Positions 26,379 to 37,300 of a DNA stretch of 64,000 nucleotides are shown here, in pieces (the first letter of the stretch is position 1; every line of letters begins with the position of its first letter). The stretch covers positions 28,302,812 through 28,366,811 of the forward strand of contig CM065173.1 of assembly GCA_033026295.1 (NCBI GenBank), read 5' to 3'. The notes beneath the pieces are model-generated. The model saw only the letters and a list, made by a program, of their open reading frames with translations, had not been told where the DNA came from and made no database searches. The stretch comes from Channa striata. Taxonomy: Eukaryota; Chordata; Actinopteri; Anabantiformes; Channidae. The position numbers and the translations under genes are program-made.

Positions 26379-29300
26379 AGTGCTTGGCTCAGTGTTCTCG
26401 AGTGTGTGTGACACTGGCTCGGTTGATAATATAATATGTACATGTAGAAGGACTTGAAATAAAGTCTCGGATCAGGTCCTCGCAGGTGGAGCCGCAAACA
26501 AGGAGCACAGAAAGTCCGGAATGACCTTTAACTTTGACAACTTAACATTAACCCAACTAAACACTCGAGCCTCCCGGGTAAAATCAAACAACATCTTCAA
26601 TGTGCAGAAATGACATGAACAAATATTTAATTTGGTAATCAAAATAAATCAGCAACAGTTTTTATAACTTTTAATTTGATTGTTTGAATCAAACGAGCTG
26701 GCCGTGGCTTCAACTGCAGATTTCAAGCAGCTTCAAATGAATGAAACCTGTAACATGGTAAATATTAAAACAGGAATATGAATGTGTGGGTACACTGCAT
26801 ATACATACTACAACATATTTGCTTTTACATACATGTGTTCATACTCTATCTCATCTTACAATATTCTATTGTGTTAGCCTAATGAATTAGTATGTGACAA
26901 TTAAATATGTGTGATATATTAAATATATCACATAGGTCACATTTTTTTAATTTACATGCATGATATGGATATATGAAAATAAAATATATGAAAGGACTAT
27001 TCATGTAGAATAATTCCTAATTCTACCTAATGAGTAACAATGATGGCAGCTAAAAACACTAAATTTGTTCCAGTATAACAAACCTTTGTACCATCATGTA
27101 AATGGAATCTATTTTGACTGTTTAACTATTGTTATGACAGAAACAGAAAGTCCATCAATATTTTAAAATTAATTAATTTTGTGCAGAAGAGGTTTCGACT
27201 CATTTTATTTGACTTCAGATTTTGTCCCTTAAACCTTTTCTGTAATTACCACTGTTTAACCTTAGACTAACTTGTTGATACATCTACAAAAAAGGGAGTA
27301 CATTATGAATATTTGCCAACAATAAATTACAGGGTGGTGGTAATTGCATGTTAAACATTATCTTACAATGTTGAATGTCTTAAATAATGACTCTACAATG
27401 TGAAACACATTAACAGTAGCGCAAAGCTTTGAATGAGACGTGTGTCCAGACTTTTTAATAGTGCCTTCTCTTTGTGCTTCATCCTGTTCATATTTCTGCC
27501 ACAGGTGGTTTCTGGACCCTTTGTGTCGGTTTAGGTGCATCTGTCATGAGCTAAAAGTGAGCGGCTTTTGATCAAGGAACAAGCGAGCACATAGCCTGAA
27601 GCAGCAGAAAATGTTGGCACGACAACGCAGCCAGCAGCAGGAAAAAAGAACACAAATCATTGTGTCGACAGAAAATACACCGGCCGCCACAGAAAAAAGG
27701 AGAAGACAGAGAAATTATGGGGCAACGAGGGTAAACAGCACCATGGTCCTGTGTGAGGCTCACTACAAGCAGCCGGAAACACGCTCAAACAAATCTTATT
27801 GTCGTATTTGTCTGCCAATATTATGTAATGTCAGTGCTTTAATTCACAACAAACAAATTTAGTGTGGCCAGAAAAACCAATATGCTTCAATAAATCTGAT
27901 TACACGGACAAAAATGTCTCTCAGGAAGAGAAAGACAGAACTGGCTGATGTATTCATGAAGTCCTATGTCAAAGCTGAAAAGAAAAGGCTAATGCACCGT
28001 TGTGACAGATGACACGGATGCATTTTTATATAGCATTAGCCTTCTAAAAACACTGAAGCGATTCAAGCGAACCTTCGGTGCTGACAAACTCAATTAACGC
28101 ACTGCGAGTTAAGCCTGTGTTCTTTTTCCAGCATTGTGGGAGCAGAATTGCGGGACGCTAAGCCCGGCTATCAATTATCCTAATCAAACAAAGACTTAAG
28201 GCACAGCAAATAATCTGTTTAAAGGCACTAAGCTGGCTGACAACTCTGCAACAAACTAACTGGATCCTATTTGCCACACCAAGGGTACTCAAAGTCAGCA
28301 GGCAGCGGCTGCTAGGCCTGGCCCTGCCTCACGTAAAACACCCACCCCAGCATCCTGTACATGTGAGACGGGCTGAAAGTAAGGCAACGGAATGCTAACA
28401 CACTCAAAATAGAACACAAAGCAGCTGGCTGCTCCAGCCTGTGTACGAATGAAAATGTTCCTTGCTGGTGAAAAAGATAAAACTGATGCAATCGTGAACT
28501 TCAAACCTTTTGCTAACTTTTCCTGCTCCGTTCCTGATTTAAATGTAACTCTTATTGCTCTAAAGTTGCCACTTTTACACCATTTTCTGCACCACGGCCA
28601 AGAGTTTTCCGGCTGCTACTTTAGTTAACAGGGAGCACACTGTGCAGCTGCCTGCGGAGGCCACAGTGGTGGCAAGCCATGGTATATACAGAAGCTCATC
28701 ATTTTGTTAGTACTGAGCAGAATTCATGCATAATATGGAGAGTCTAAAACATCCGGTCAAATTCATGGTCAGGTTTTTACATTGTCTATAGGAAATCAAA
28801 CTGTGACTGGTGGTGTTCACATCCACACGATCCACGCTAAGCTCTTGGCTCAGCCCTGATTCAGAGTAACAAGCTTCACAGTTGTGAAATACTCTGAAGC
28901 ACATCTGGGAGTTTAGCTCTGATCTGCGGGGCAGGACAAAGGATTCGACTCAGTGTGTTTCTGTTTACTGACGACTGTGTCCAGCCTACTGGAGTAACAG
29001 TGGATGTGGCAGGCAAGCTCCATTTGGCACGGCGGGGGCCCCTGCTGTGACTGACCAGACATGATGACAGGCTCTGTCCGCAGAGGGCCTGCGCCACTGA
29101 ATCAAGACATAAAACCTCCATTCATAACTTAGTGGGGCCCTATTGTACGATCTCGGATGGGCTCCTTTAGACAGGGAAGATTCCAAAGGAAAGCAGAGGA
29201 TGGGAATGGCCAGGGAGGAAAAAGACAGGAATGAAGGTAGTACAGTTAAAGAGTTTCTGCATGACTGAGTGTGTTAATTAATCTAATCAACGAATGAATC

Positions 29301-32300
29301 GCCTGTTTTGTTTGCTGCAGCCGCAACCTATTTGGTCCGCTTCCCGAGCACGGCATCATTAAAAAGCCAGTCACGTCTCATCGAGTGGTTTCCAGCACCA
29401 ACTGACAGAGCTTGCACGAAGCAGGCTCCTCACTACCACTGAAAAATGCACCGATCAGCCACAAGATTAACACCAACATGTGGTATTAATGCTGCGTGTT
29501 ATTGGCAGATTCACAGACAACAGCACCAGTTTTTTTTTCTGACTACCAGCATATCGGTGTTTCATAACAGAAAAGACCAGAGAGCTCAGAGGCCGTTTTT
29601 TTCTTACTTACAATGTCTCAAAGTAAAACACTGGCAACTAAATCTTGGACACAGAAACGGCTCAGGTGATGTTGACACCAAGTAGAATCCGCTCTTATTT
29701 TCCAGCCTGAGTTTCACAACTGAGCAAGGCGGGTCCAGATCAGGCACTGCCGGAACCAGCAGCAATCTTTTCCTGGACCCACAACCCATAATAACCACAT
29801 ACAAATATGCAGAAGCTACTGCATTCCTAGCCACTGATTTGCCCTTTGATCAAAATAGGTTCACGGTGAAAAAAAGGCATAAAAGTCATACACATATTTC
29901 TTACCGGAGGAGTGGCCGCGATTGGTGGCATCATGGTCACTGTCTCCCTGCTCACTGTCTCCATGGCCACTGTCTTTGGAGCTGACCAGGTCGGCCTCCT
30001 GGAACGCTGAACTTAAACCAAAGACAACATTAAGTCAAAATCTCACTTGGCACGTTGTCAGTTATCAGCAGCTTCCTATTCTCTCCGACCCAGTCAACCG
30101 TCAAAAGTCAGTTGTCTGCGAATGAAGCAGCAGTCGGAGGTTTATCAAAGATGGATGTGTGAAGAATCTCTTTCCATATTTACCTGTTGACACGTCTCGG
30201 CCTGTCAACCAGGTAGCTGAGTTCAGCTCGTTGGTGTTTGGTCTGAAAGAGAAGGAGCGGCGTCACTGCCCGTTGTTCAAGCAGCTTGTGTAACATGATT
30301 ATCATCGAGAGATGTCGAACAGGAAAAAAAACATCCTCGCCATTTAGCCAGATATGATGCAACCCACACAGTGCCGTGTTAGTGCTAGCTCTGACATTAG
30401 CTTGTGCTGCGTTCAAGCATTACATCCATCACTCATATCTGATGAGGAGTGTGTGTTTGACGAGGGGCTGGGTTGGACATAGATCTACAGATATGTTGCC
30501 AAGGCGCAAGATGAAGTAGTGCACCTATTGAGGCTGGCACAGCCAAGAGACGCATCTTTGTGCTAGTGCGACTCAGCAAGATTGTGACCAGTATCCCTAA
30601 TGTGAATGTCCCCCCCCAGGGACAGTCTCACACACACACACACAGCAACCGGCAGCCTCCGAGCATCATACATTATCCTCACTCTTCTCCCACTCTGTAT
30701 TTTTCCATCCCATCAAAAACTTGGGGGAAACACATGAACATGCAATAATTTTGGTTTCACATCAGTCGGATCATTCTGTTTGCTTTAATGGAAAAAAGAC
30801 AGAGAATGTGGCTGCACCCTGCGTGTGTTAGCGCTCGGTAACAGCCAGTTGCAGACCTAACATGTCACTGCCGTGACCGAAAACATTAGGGAATGGAAGT
30901 AGCTGTCACCGAGGGCTGTGTTTAAGCTGCACCCAACTGGCAGGCTTCGTGTGTCTGAGGGAAGGGCCTGTGTACGACATGCTGAGGGTCTCTGAAACTG
31001 TAGGTATGAGAGGGACTCTTACCTCGTTTGATAAAATGCTGCCGTTTGATATGATGTCGGGCTGCTGGTCTGTGTACCCTGTCACTATGGCCCCACACGG
31101 GTTGTGATCGGTGTCTGTGCTCCTAGACGGACTACAGGGCTTTAGGAACATGAGGTCGGTTTTGGCAGACTCTGGAGTCAGACATACCTGGTAACAATAG
31201 TTCTGGTTTTGGTGGTGGGAGCCAAAGCTCCCGGATTCCTCCACTGGGACTTGAGCCGTTCCAGCCCCACTGACGTTAACTGCGCTTTGCACCAGCATGA
31301 TATCGGACTTGCTGAGCTTTTTCTTGCGGGCCCGGGCCTGCCGTGAACAGCAGGAGCTGCAGCACAGGCAGCAGTCGCTGGTCAGACACGTGTAAATGTT
31401 GAGTTTTTTGTCCTTTTGGCAGCGCACGGCCAGGACAATCATGACCAGAAGGAAGATGAAAGAGATGGAGCCCAGGGCGATGATCAGGATCAGGGTGAGG
31501 TCCAGGGTTCCGTCTTTGGCCTTGGTTGTGCTGCCTCTGTCCCCGTTGCCACGACCTTCAGCCACACTGTCCACCAGCATCACCAGCACACTGGCACTGG
31601 AGGACAGCGGTGGCTGCCCGTGGTCTCTCACCTCAATCAGCAGGTCGTAAAGCTGGTGGGGGTCCCGCTTGGCCGACACCCGCCTCGCCGTCCTGAGCTC
31701 CCCCGTCCTCCAGTCCATCCTGAACATGCCGTTCTCGTTCCCCCTCTGGATGCTGTAGGACAGGCGAGCGTTCTCGCCGTCGTCCGAGTCCATAGCCACG
31801 ATGCGGGTCACCAGGTACCCTGGTTCGGCCGAACGGGGCAGCAGCTCCTTGGCTGTGCCATTCTTCCCCAGGGGGCCCAACACCAGGGGGGCATTGTCAT
31901 TCTGGTCCACGATGATGACTTTGACTGTGGCGTTGGAGGAGAGCACTGGGGTGCCCGTGTCTCTGGCCTGGACCATGAAAGTGAAATCCTTGAGCTGTTC
32001 ATAATCAAAGGACCTGAGTGCATACAGGTAGCCCGTCTCCTCGTTGATTGACACGTACGTTTTGACAGACATGCCCTGAATGTCACACTCTAATATGGAG
32101 TAGCTGATGAGCGCGTTCTGCCCAATATCCGGGTCGAGTGCCGTCACCGCGTGTATGTACGCCCCTGGCACGTTGTTCTCTGCCACGTACACGTCGTATA
32201 TGGGCTGCGTAAACGTGGGCGCGTTGTCGTTCTCATCTGAAACCTGGACTCGGATGGACTTACTGGTGGCCAGTGATGGCGTCCCTTTATCTCGCGCGAC

Positions 32301-33536
32301 CACGGTCACAGAGTAGGAGTCTGCCTGCTCCCGATTCAGCGGCCCGTCGGTCACTATGGTGAAATAATTCCTGAAGGAACTTTTTAATTTGAACGGCACA
32401 TCCCCGAGAATTTCCACCTGAATCTGTCCGTTCTCCTCCGAGTCCCGGTCCGTCACACTCAGCAGCGCAATGACGGTGCCAGGAGCTGCCTTCTCGCTCA
32501 CCGACTCTGTCACGGTGCTGAAGGTGATCTCCGGCGCGTTGTCGTTCACGTCGGACACTTTGACCAGCACTTTGCAGTGCGCGGGCACGGCGTTTGGCCC
32601 CAAATCCTTGGCCTGGACAAAAATCTGGTACAGGCTGCTTTCCTCGAAGTCCACCTCTCCGCGCACCTCGATGCGCCCCGTGCGCGGGTCTATGCTGAAC
32701 AGGTCCTTTACGCGGTTGGAGATGTGATTGCTGAAGGAATAAACGATCTCCCCGTTGAGTCCCTCGTCCAGGTCGGTGGCGTTCAGCTGTATGACCAGCG
32801 TGCCAACTGGTGCGTTCTCCGACAGGCTCACCGTGTAGACGGGCTGCTCGAATACTGGCACGTTGTCGTTAGAGTCCAACACTTTGACCACCAGCAACGC
32901 GGTGCCAGTCCGCGGAGGCTGACCGCCGTCCACCGCGGTCAGCACGTACCTGTGCGCTGCCTGCTGCTCCCTGTCCAGCGGCTTCTCCAGGACCAGCTCG
33001 GCGAACTTGTTTCCGTCCGTTTGGGTCTGCACGTCCAAATAAAAGTAGTTGTTAGTGGTGATATCATACGTGCGTAAAGCGTTAGAACCCACATCCGGAT
33101 CGAACGCGCTCTCCAAGGGAAAACGGGTGCCTGGCGTGGCGCTCTCTGAGATCTCCACCGTGATGTCGGTCTCCGGGAAGCTGGGCGGGTTGTCGTTAAT
33201 GTCCACCACCTCGATTTCGACCCGAAACAGTTCCAGCGGGTTCTCCAAGAACACTTCCATGTTCAGCTGGCAGCTGGCACCCTGCTTGCAGATCTGCTCC
33301 CGGTCGATTTTCTCATTGACAAAGAGGACGCCGTTTTCCAGGTTCACCTCCAGGTACGGTGTACGAGAGCTGGGTACTACCTGAAAGCGGCGGGAGGCCA
33401 GTTTGGTAAGGTCCAGTCCCAGGTCTTCGGCGATATTCCCCACCAAGGTGCCGTGGTCCGCCTCCTCCGGCACAGAGTAGCGTATCTGAGAGAGCACTCC
33501 ATCCGTGATGCACAGGGCAATCAAAAACACAATCAT
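20368..33536 (-). CDS. pcdh10: Protocadherin-10 (delta-2 protocadherin), five coding exons
   Basis: Calcium-dependent homophilic adhesion protein of the neuronal plasma membrane. The family acts in axon growth and cell motility and recruits the WAVE complex through its tail. Joining 33536-31023, 30242-30184, 30011-29905, 23591-23229 and 20387-20368 gives 1020 codons plus TAG with every junction in frame, close to the roughly 1040 residues of mammalian PCDH10. Seen: signal peptide about 1-16 (MIVFLIALCITDGVLS); six cadherin repeats whose calcium motifs are DINDNPP 112-118, DSNDNVP 221-227, DVNDNAP 329-335, DENDNAP 434-440 and DQNDNAP 544-550; one membrane helix about 678-704; a Cys-rich juxtamembrane stretch (CCLCCSSCC, 722-730); FSTFGK at 959-964; C-terminus TRKRVC. 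The start is the ATG at 33536: the frame stays open upstream only from a TTG, and this Met begins the signal peptide. The match to PCDH10 rather than PCDH8/17/18/19 rests on exact tail blocks (KHQRAELSYLVDRPRRVN, LFSNCTEECKALGHSDRCWM). Whether it is the a or b teleost copy is not decided. Confidence 0.97.
20388..23228 (-). other. pcdh10 intron 4
   Basis: A 2.8-kb GT-AG intron (GTGAGT to CTTCCCACAG) between the distal-tail exon and the 20-nt final coding exon. It holds a GT microsatellite (22918-22955) and AT-rich sequence around 21880-22150. No gene or clear mobile element seen. Confidence 0.85.
22918..22955. repeat. (TG)n microsatellite in pcdh10 intron 4
   Basis: About 19 uninterrupted TG units. 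Confidence 0.96.
23229..23591 (-). CDS. pcdh10: pcdh10 coding exon 4 (distal tail, WIRS-type motif, His-rich insert)
   Basis: A 363-nt exon with a strong acceptor (ttttctctctgcag before GCGCC) and donor (TTAA before GTGAGT at 23228). It encodes residues 894-1015 with the block LFSNCTEECKALGHSDRCWM, the block SNLHVPGMDSVPDTEVFESP and FSTFGK (959-964). FSTFGK fits the WAVE-interacting receptor pattern (hydrophobic-x-T/S-F-x-x) described for PCDH10. Between FSTFGK and TLERKEL there is a 21-residue segment with 10 histidines (970-990), which I do not recall from mammalian PCDH10. Confidence 0.95.
23592..29904 (-). other. pcdh10 intron 3
   Basis: A 6.3-kb intron. It contains a GT microsatellite (26348-26373), a short AG-rich run (about 25685-25730), CA/GT-rich patches (24669-24680, 25232-25290) and an AT-rich palindrome (26910-26932). 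No coding sequence, no recognisable transposon. Parts may be conserved non-coding DNA, but that needs cross-species alignment. Confidence 0.85.
26348..26373. repeat. (GT)n microsatellite in pcdh10 intron 3
   Basis: About 13 GT units. Confidence 0.95.
29905..30011 (-). CDS. pcdh10: pcdh10 coding exon 3
   Basis: A 107-nt exon. Its first base T completes the Ser codon from exon 2 (AG+T), then come 35 codons (SAFQEADLVSSKDSGHGDSE and on to ATNRGHSS), and its last base G begins a Gly codon. The acceptor used is ...tttaag before TTCAGCG. The nearby ttcag would break the frame, so it was rejected. The donor is G followed by GTAAGAAA at 29904. Intron 2, between exons 2 and 3, is only 172 nt (30012-30183). 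Confidence 0.93.
30184..30242 (-). CDS. pcdh10: pcdh10 coding exon 2
   Basis: A 59-nt exon encoding T-KHQRAELSYLVDRPRRVN plus the first two bases (AG) of a Ser codon. The acceptor is a pyrimidine-rich tract ending ctctttcag at 30243. The donor is AACAG followed by GTAAAT at 30183. This peptide is nearly invariant in vertebrate PCDH10, and the exon joins exons 1 and 3 without a frame change. Confidence 0.95.
30243..31022 (-). other. pcdh10 intron 1
   Basis: A 780-nt GT-AG intron (GTAAGAG to CTCTTTCAG). Apart from the read-through tail and a short CA run near 30630-30642, I see no feature. Confidence 0.9.
30906..31022 (-). CDS. pcdh10: Possible intron-1 read-through tail of a short pcdh10 isoform
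   Basis: If the exon-1 donor is not used, the frame continues for 38 codons (starting VRVPLIPTVSETLS, ending WVQLKHSPR) to a TGA, giving an 876-residue protein. It would keep the ectodomain and membrane helix but lose the FSTFGK motif. An ATTAAA poly(A) variant lies about 117 nt further on (30789-30784). Mammalian PCDH10 is reported with a short isoform of similar design. Whether this one is made is inference. Confidence 0.35.
   Translation of the reverse strand, partial: VRVPLIPTVSETLSMSYTGPSLRHTKPASWVQLKHSPR
31023..33536 (-). CDS. pcdh10: pcdh10 coding exon 1 (ectodomain, membrane helix, proximal tail)
   Basis: Large single exon of 838 codons holding the signal peptide, all six cadherin repeats, the membrane helix and the first part of the cytoplasmic tail. 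One giant ectodomain exon is the usual gene structure for delta-protocadherins. The frame is intact with no stop. The donor follows Asn-Glu: GAG then GTAAGAG (GT at 31022-31021), phase 0. The bases before the ATG put G at -3, an acceptable start context. Compared with mammalian PCDH10, EC2 lacks the long Gly-rich insertion after AVDGG (here AVDGGQPPRTG, around residue 201-211). Several long open frames on the opposite strand here are by-products of GC-biased codons. Confidence 0.97.
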
Positions 33537-34310
33537 CGCCGGAAAAGCAAGTGCACTTCGGTAAAAAATAGCATAAACCTTATTATTCCCGGAGAATTCG
33601 CAAAGTGTCAATTTCCTTCAGCCATTTCAGTCGGCAGGTAAAACTCTCCAAAATGCGTAAAAGTCTCCAAAATGCGCGAGGCGTCCGGAGATATTGTTCC
33701 AGTTAAGACACAGGCATTGTGCGGGATTGAACAGAGTAGGCTTACAGGGAGGCTGTAAACGCGTTTCTCTAGTCTCGCCGCGCTCTCTCGCTCTTCAGCT
33801 GCGTCCCGGAGAAGCGACGGCGGACATTCCACTGAAGCGCAGAGCCGCCGGAGTGATGGAAACAGTCTAAAAAGAGCTGGGAAAAAATCATAATCCGCAT
33901 AAGACAAATACAAGACACACTTCAGATGCTGTGATGGCCCCTAGTCAGAACATAGCACTCGGACGTGTCCTCATGGTTCTCCGGCTCTCCGGCTCCCTTT
34001 GGCACCCGGCTCCCTCACTGCGGTCTCCTCCACTCTCCACTGATGCTGTTCACTCAACTATTTGCTTTTTTTCACGCGTCGCACCTCCCCCTCGCAGCCC
34101 CCGTGGCGGTATATCACGCCGTGAGCTCTCTCCTGATTGGATGGCAGTGCTGCCTGTCACCGTCCGCTCTGCCCGTGCCTCCCTCACTGTTTCTCCCCCT
34201 GAGCTGTGGACTGGAAGCTCGAACCCAACGCAAGACAAGAGGGGAAAGACAAGGGTGGACGTGTGTGACCTTAACTCCTCAGCCGCCAGAGTCTGATCCC
34301 ATGAGCAGTG
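33537..34310 (-). promoter_or_regulatory. pcdh10: pcdh10 5' UTR and CpG-rich promoter region
   Basis: The sequence directly upstream of the start codon is visibly rich in CpG (for example around 33770-33900 and 34070-34260), unlike the AT-rich flanks. A CCAAT box lies on the minus strand at 34140-34136. I see no clear TATA box. A CpG-rich, TATA-less promoter fits a developmental neuronal gene, and PCDH10 is known for a CpG-island promoter in mammals. The transcription start itself cannot be placed. Confidence 0.5.
33608..33625 (-). CDS. Short upstream ORF in the pcdh10 leader
   Basis: ATG GCT GAA GGA AAT TGA (MAEGN, stop) ends 71 nt before the main ATG, in the likely 5' UTR. It could lower translation of pcdh10, but five-codon uORFs occur often by chance. 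Confidence 0.25.
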   Translation of the reverse strand: MAEGN

Positions 34311-37300
34311 CAACATGTAATGAGCTGGTGTGAGATCAGAGCGACTAGAGAACTTGTTGACTTGCTTGGGCCTGTGTAAGTCCAGTGAGTGACGGTCCGA
34401 ACCAGGTTAATGCATGGAAATGCAGTGAATCACGCTCCGTCCATGTGCTGCTCTCAGGGCCGTGCGCTATAATTACACCCGCTAGTAGAAACGTTCTTGT
34501 GTTTCCCAGCAGCCTCCCAGCGGCGGGCAGAGAGGCAGGGAGAGCGGCACATCCACGAACCTCATACGACCCCTGGTGGTGCAACCGGAAACCGGGGCCA
34601 GAGTCAAAAGCAGGACAATGAGCGACCGACCTGGCAGAGTTGGGAGCTATCGATGTAGATGTGAGAGAAGTATTTTTGGAGAAGACCAATTCAGTAAATG
34701 CTCTGGGAACTAAACTCATGTTGGGATTTGATAATTACTTTTTTGTTTACATTTTTAACAATAAAAGTGTCTATACAGAGCTCACTAGTCAAGACTCACT
34801 GAGGTTAGGAACAGCTCTTACATATAAACAAAGAAAGAGATTGCAGGAAGGAAGATGTTACAACTAAACAGGCCTCGGAACAAAAGCACTTACATTCCCT
34901 TCAAATGATAGTGGTAAAGGAATAACTGCATGTGACATCAGCAGAGTCACTTCATCCTTAACTGATTATTAAAAACCGGTTCAGTGGTTGTGCTGTGGGG
35001 GGACTGGATGTCCAAACACTGAACATCACCAACACAGCAGCAGTCTGTCTGTCAGACTGACCTTGGCCACAACAGGAACTCCGGGACATCTGTGCGTAAG
35101 ATCAGCTGAGAAAAGGAGGAGAGCTGCTCAAATCAGACCGAGGGGTCCCCCTAGTGACTGACTGCAACACTACACCCGGCACAAGGTGGTCCACAGTCTC
35201 TACGTTGACTCTGTCCACATTTGTCACAAATCCATGACATGCTGAGTAAAACACACACAGACAGAGTGTTGGAGGGGGAACGTGAATTGGCGTCAAGAAG
35301 AGATTTTCTAAATGAACTCCCATCAAATCAGTGGTGCAGTGAGAAATCAGTGTGAGTGTGGGGTTGGGGATCTGGTTTTTGCATGTGCAAATGGACATGG
35401 TCCTCCATGGTAACCACTGATACAGAAACCAAACGCACACTCGCAAACAAACACAAATATGATAAAAGTGCTCCGACTTGTACTCACTCAAACATTAACA
35501 AAGAGTCATCGTCTCCGGTTTCACATGATCAGAACGTTCTATACTTGAGTTATTTTTATAGCTGAAAATACGGCGAGGCGAGTAGTAATTGCTGCCTTTT
35601 GGTGGGTAAAAATAATGGCCATCTCACACATCAGAAGTTTCCCTCACATTATTGCAGGGAACAAGGGAGGAAAAGAGCCAAGCATCTATAAAAGGTGCCC
35701 TAAAGCGGTCCCACCCATAAGATAATTAGAGCAGGACAAACAGCATGTAATCATCAAGTGTGAGGAAACCACCGGGGACAGAGAGCGTTGTCTAATCCAG
35801 AGCTGTCCTTCTCCTAGTTCTGTTCATGTTGCAAGTTCATACTTCTGCATGTCCTGTTCACATGTACAAAGTGGACATCTGTCCTTCCTTTGTGTCTTAA
35901 GCACAGGTTTTGTAAAAATAGAACTTGAAAAGCAAAATGTGTTTGGACAGTCTAAGGTCCAAACCACAAACACACACACGTCCACACACACAATACAACA
36001 AATAAGAAAAGACAATGACATTTCACAAAACCGTCTCATTAGTAATTGGACTAAACCTAAACCAACCAAAGATCAGTGACAAGCCAACCCAAATGGAAGC
36101 ACTGGCCCAGATACGGAAATGGGGCCGTTTCAGTGAAGGACGTGAGCTAAGGCTGAAAGAAGCAGCGGCACAAACATGGACACACTGAATGTGATAATGC
36201 CCAAATTTATTCAGCTCGCCATTAAGACTGGGACCACCTGATACCGGCACAGGAACGTACAGGAGGACAAATCATTTCACACGCTTTCATACAGGCCTTT
36301 CAGTGGTGTTCTTGAGCTGCCACCAACTAAACAAAAAGGGTTTGGAATTCATTTTAAATGCCTAAAGGAATAAAAAGAGAAAAACAAAATTGACACTGGG
36401 AGGAGACTGCACACAGATTATAAACTGTAATATTATTAAACTGCTGGCTCATGACCCGTGCTAGAATCATTCATAATATCAGTGCTAAGTGTGTAAATGC
36501 CCTTCAGGACAAATTTGAGGAAAGTAACTGGTGTCAACAGCCTGGAAAATCCAGGCATTCAGATTGGTATTGTTTTTCATATATTCAAAACCAGATGTTT
36601 GCTCTGGTAAAATCAACTGACACTCAGTGCAGACAGGACAGAAACAGTTTAACACGGAGACAACGTGCAGAGGATCAGATTATAGAATCATTCTACAAGA
36701 AAAGTTATTGATGAATTACATTCACATGTTACATTCATAAGAAGGCATAAGTCATTTTATGTACACAGCATTTCACACAATAAAGAACGTTAAACAATTT
36801 TTTAAAAAGTAATTTGCCAGACAGTCTGTGAAAAAAAAAGGAATAAATATAAAATCTGTCTGTGTGTCTTCTTAACCAAATAGAAAGTGTTCCTATGGGA
36901 CAATGCCACATAACAGAAACCAGTGACAATCCAAATATGTCTGTGTCATTACAGCATTAGTGCTCCACTTCCTCTGCATTCCACTGTGTGTCTGGAGGTG
37001 TTACTATCACTGAAAGACACAGCGATGAAGACGCTCACCGTCACAGGACTGTGATGGGGCACCACCTGCTCTGCAAATGAACATGTACCTAAAGCTACTA
37101 ATGATGAGAACGCTACATCAGGCCATATGTGCACTCACTCACAACATCTCAAATTAAAGTGAGGAGTGATGAGGGAGCCTCCTTACCTCAGTGTCCTCGA
37201 GTCTGGCCAAATAAATGGCCCAGTGATTCCCCTGTGACCACGAGTGGAGAAAAAGCAAGTGATGCCAAGACGTCCAAAAGCTGAAAGATGCTCAAAAAGT

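Noticed and set aside
29996..30011. Alternative exon-3 acceptor at ttcag (three to four bases further in)
   Set aside because: It would break the frame with exon 2 and lose the conserved SSAFQ.
31416..33077. Long open frames on the plus strand (for example 211 and 166 codons) opposite pcdh10 exon 1
   Set aside because: They mirror GC-rich codon use of the cadherin repeats, show no domain and lack their own context.
33537..33611. N-terminal extension of pcdh10 by 25 codons
   Set aside because: It would begin with TTG, not ATG; the Met at 33536 starts a proper signal peptide.
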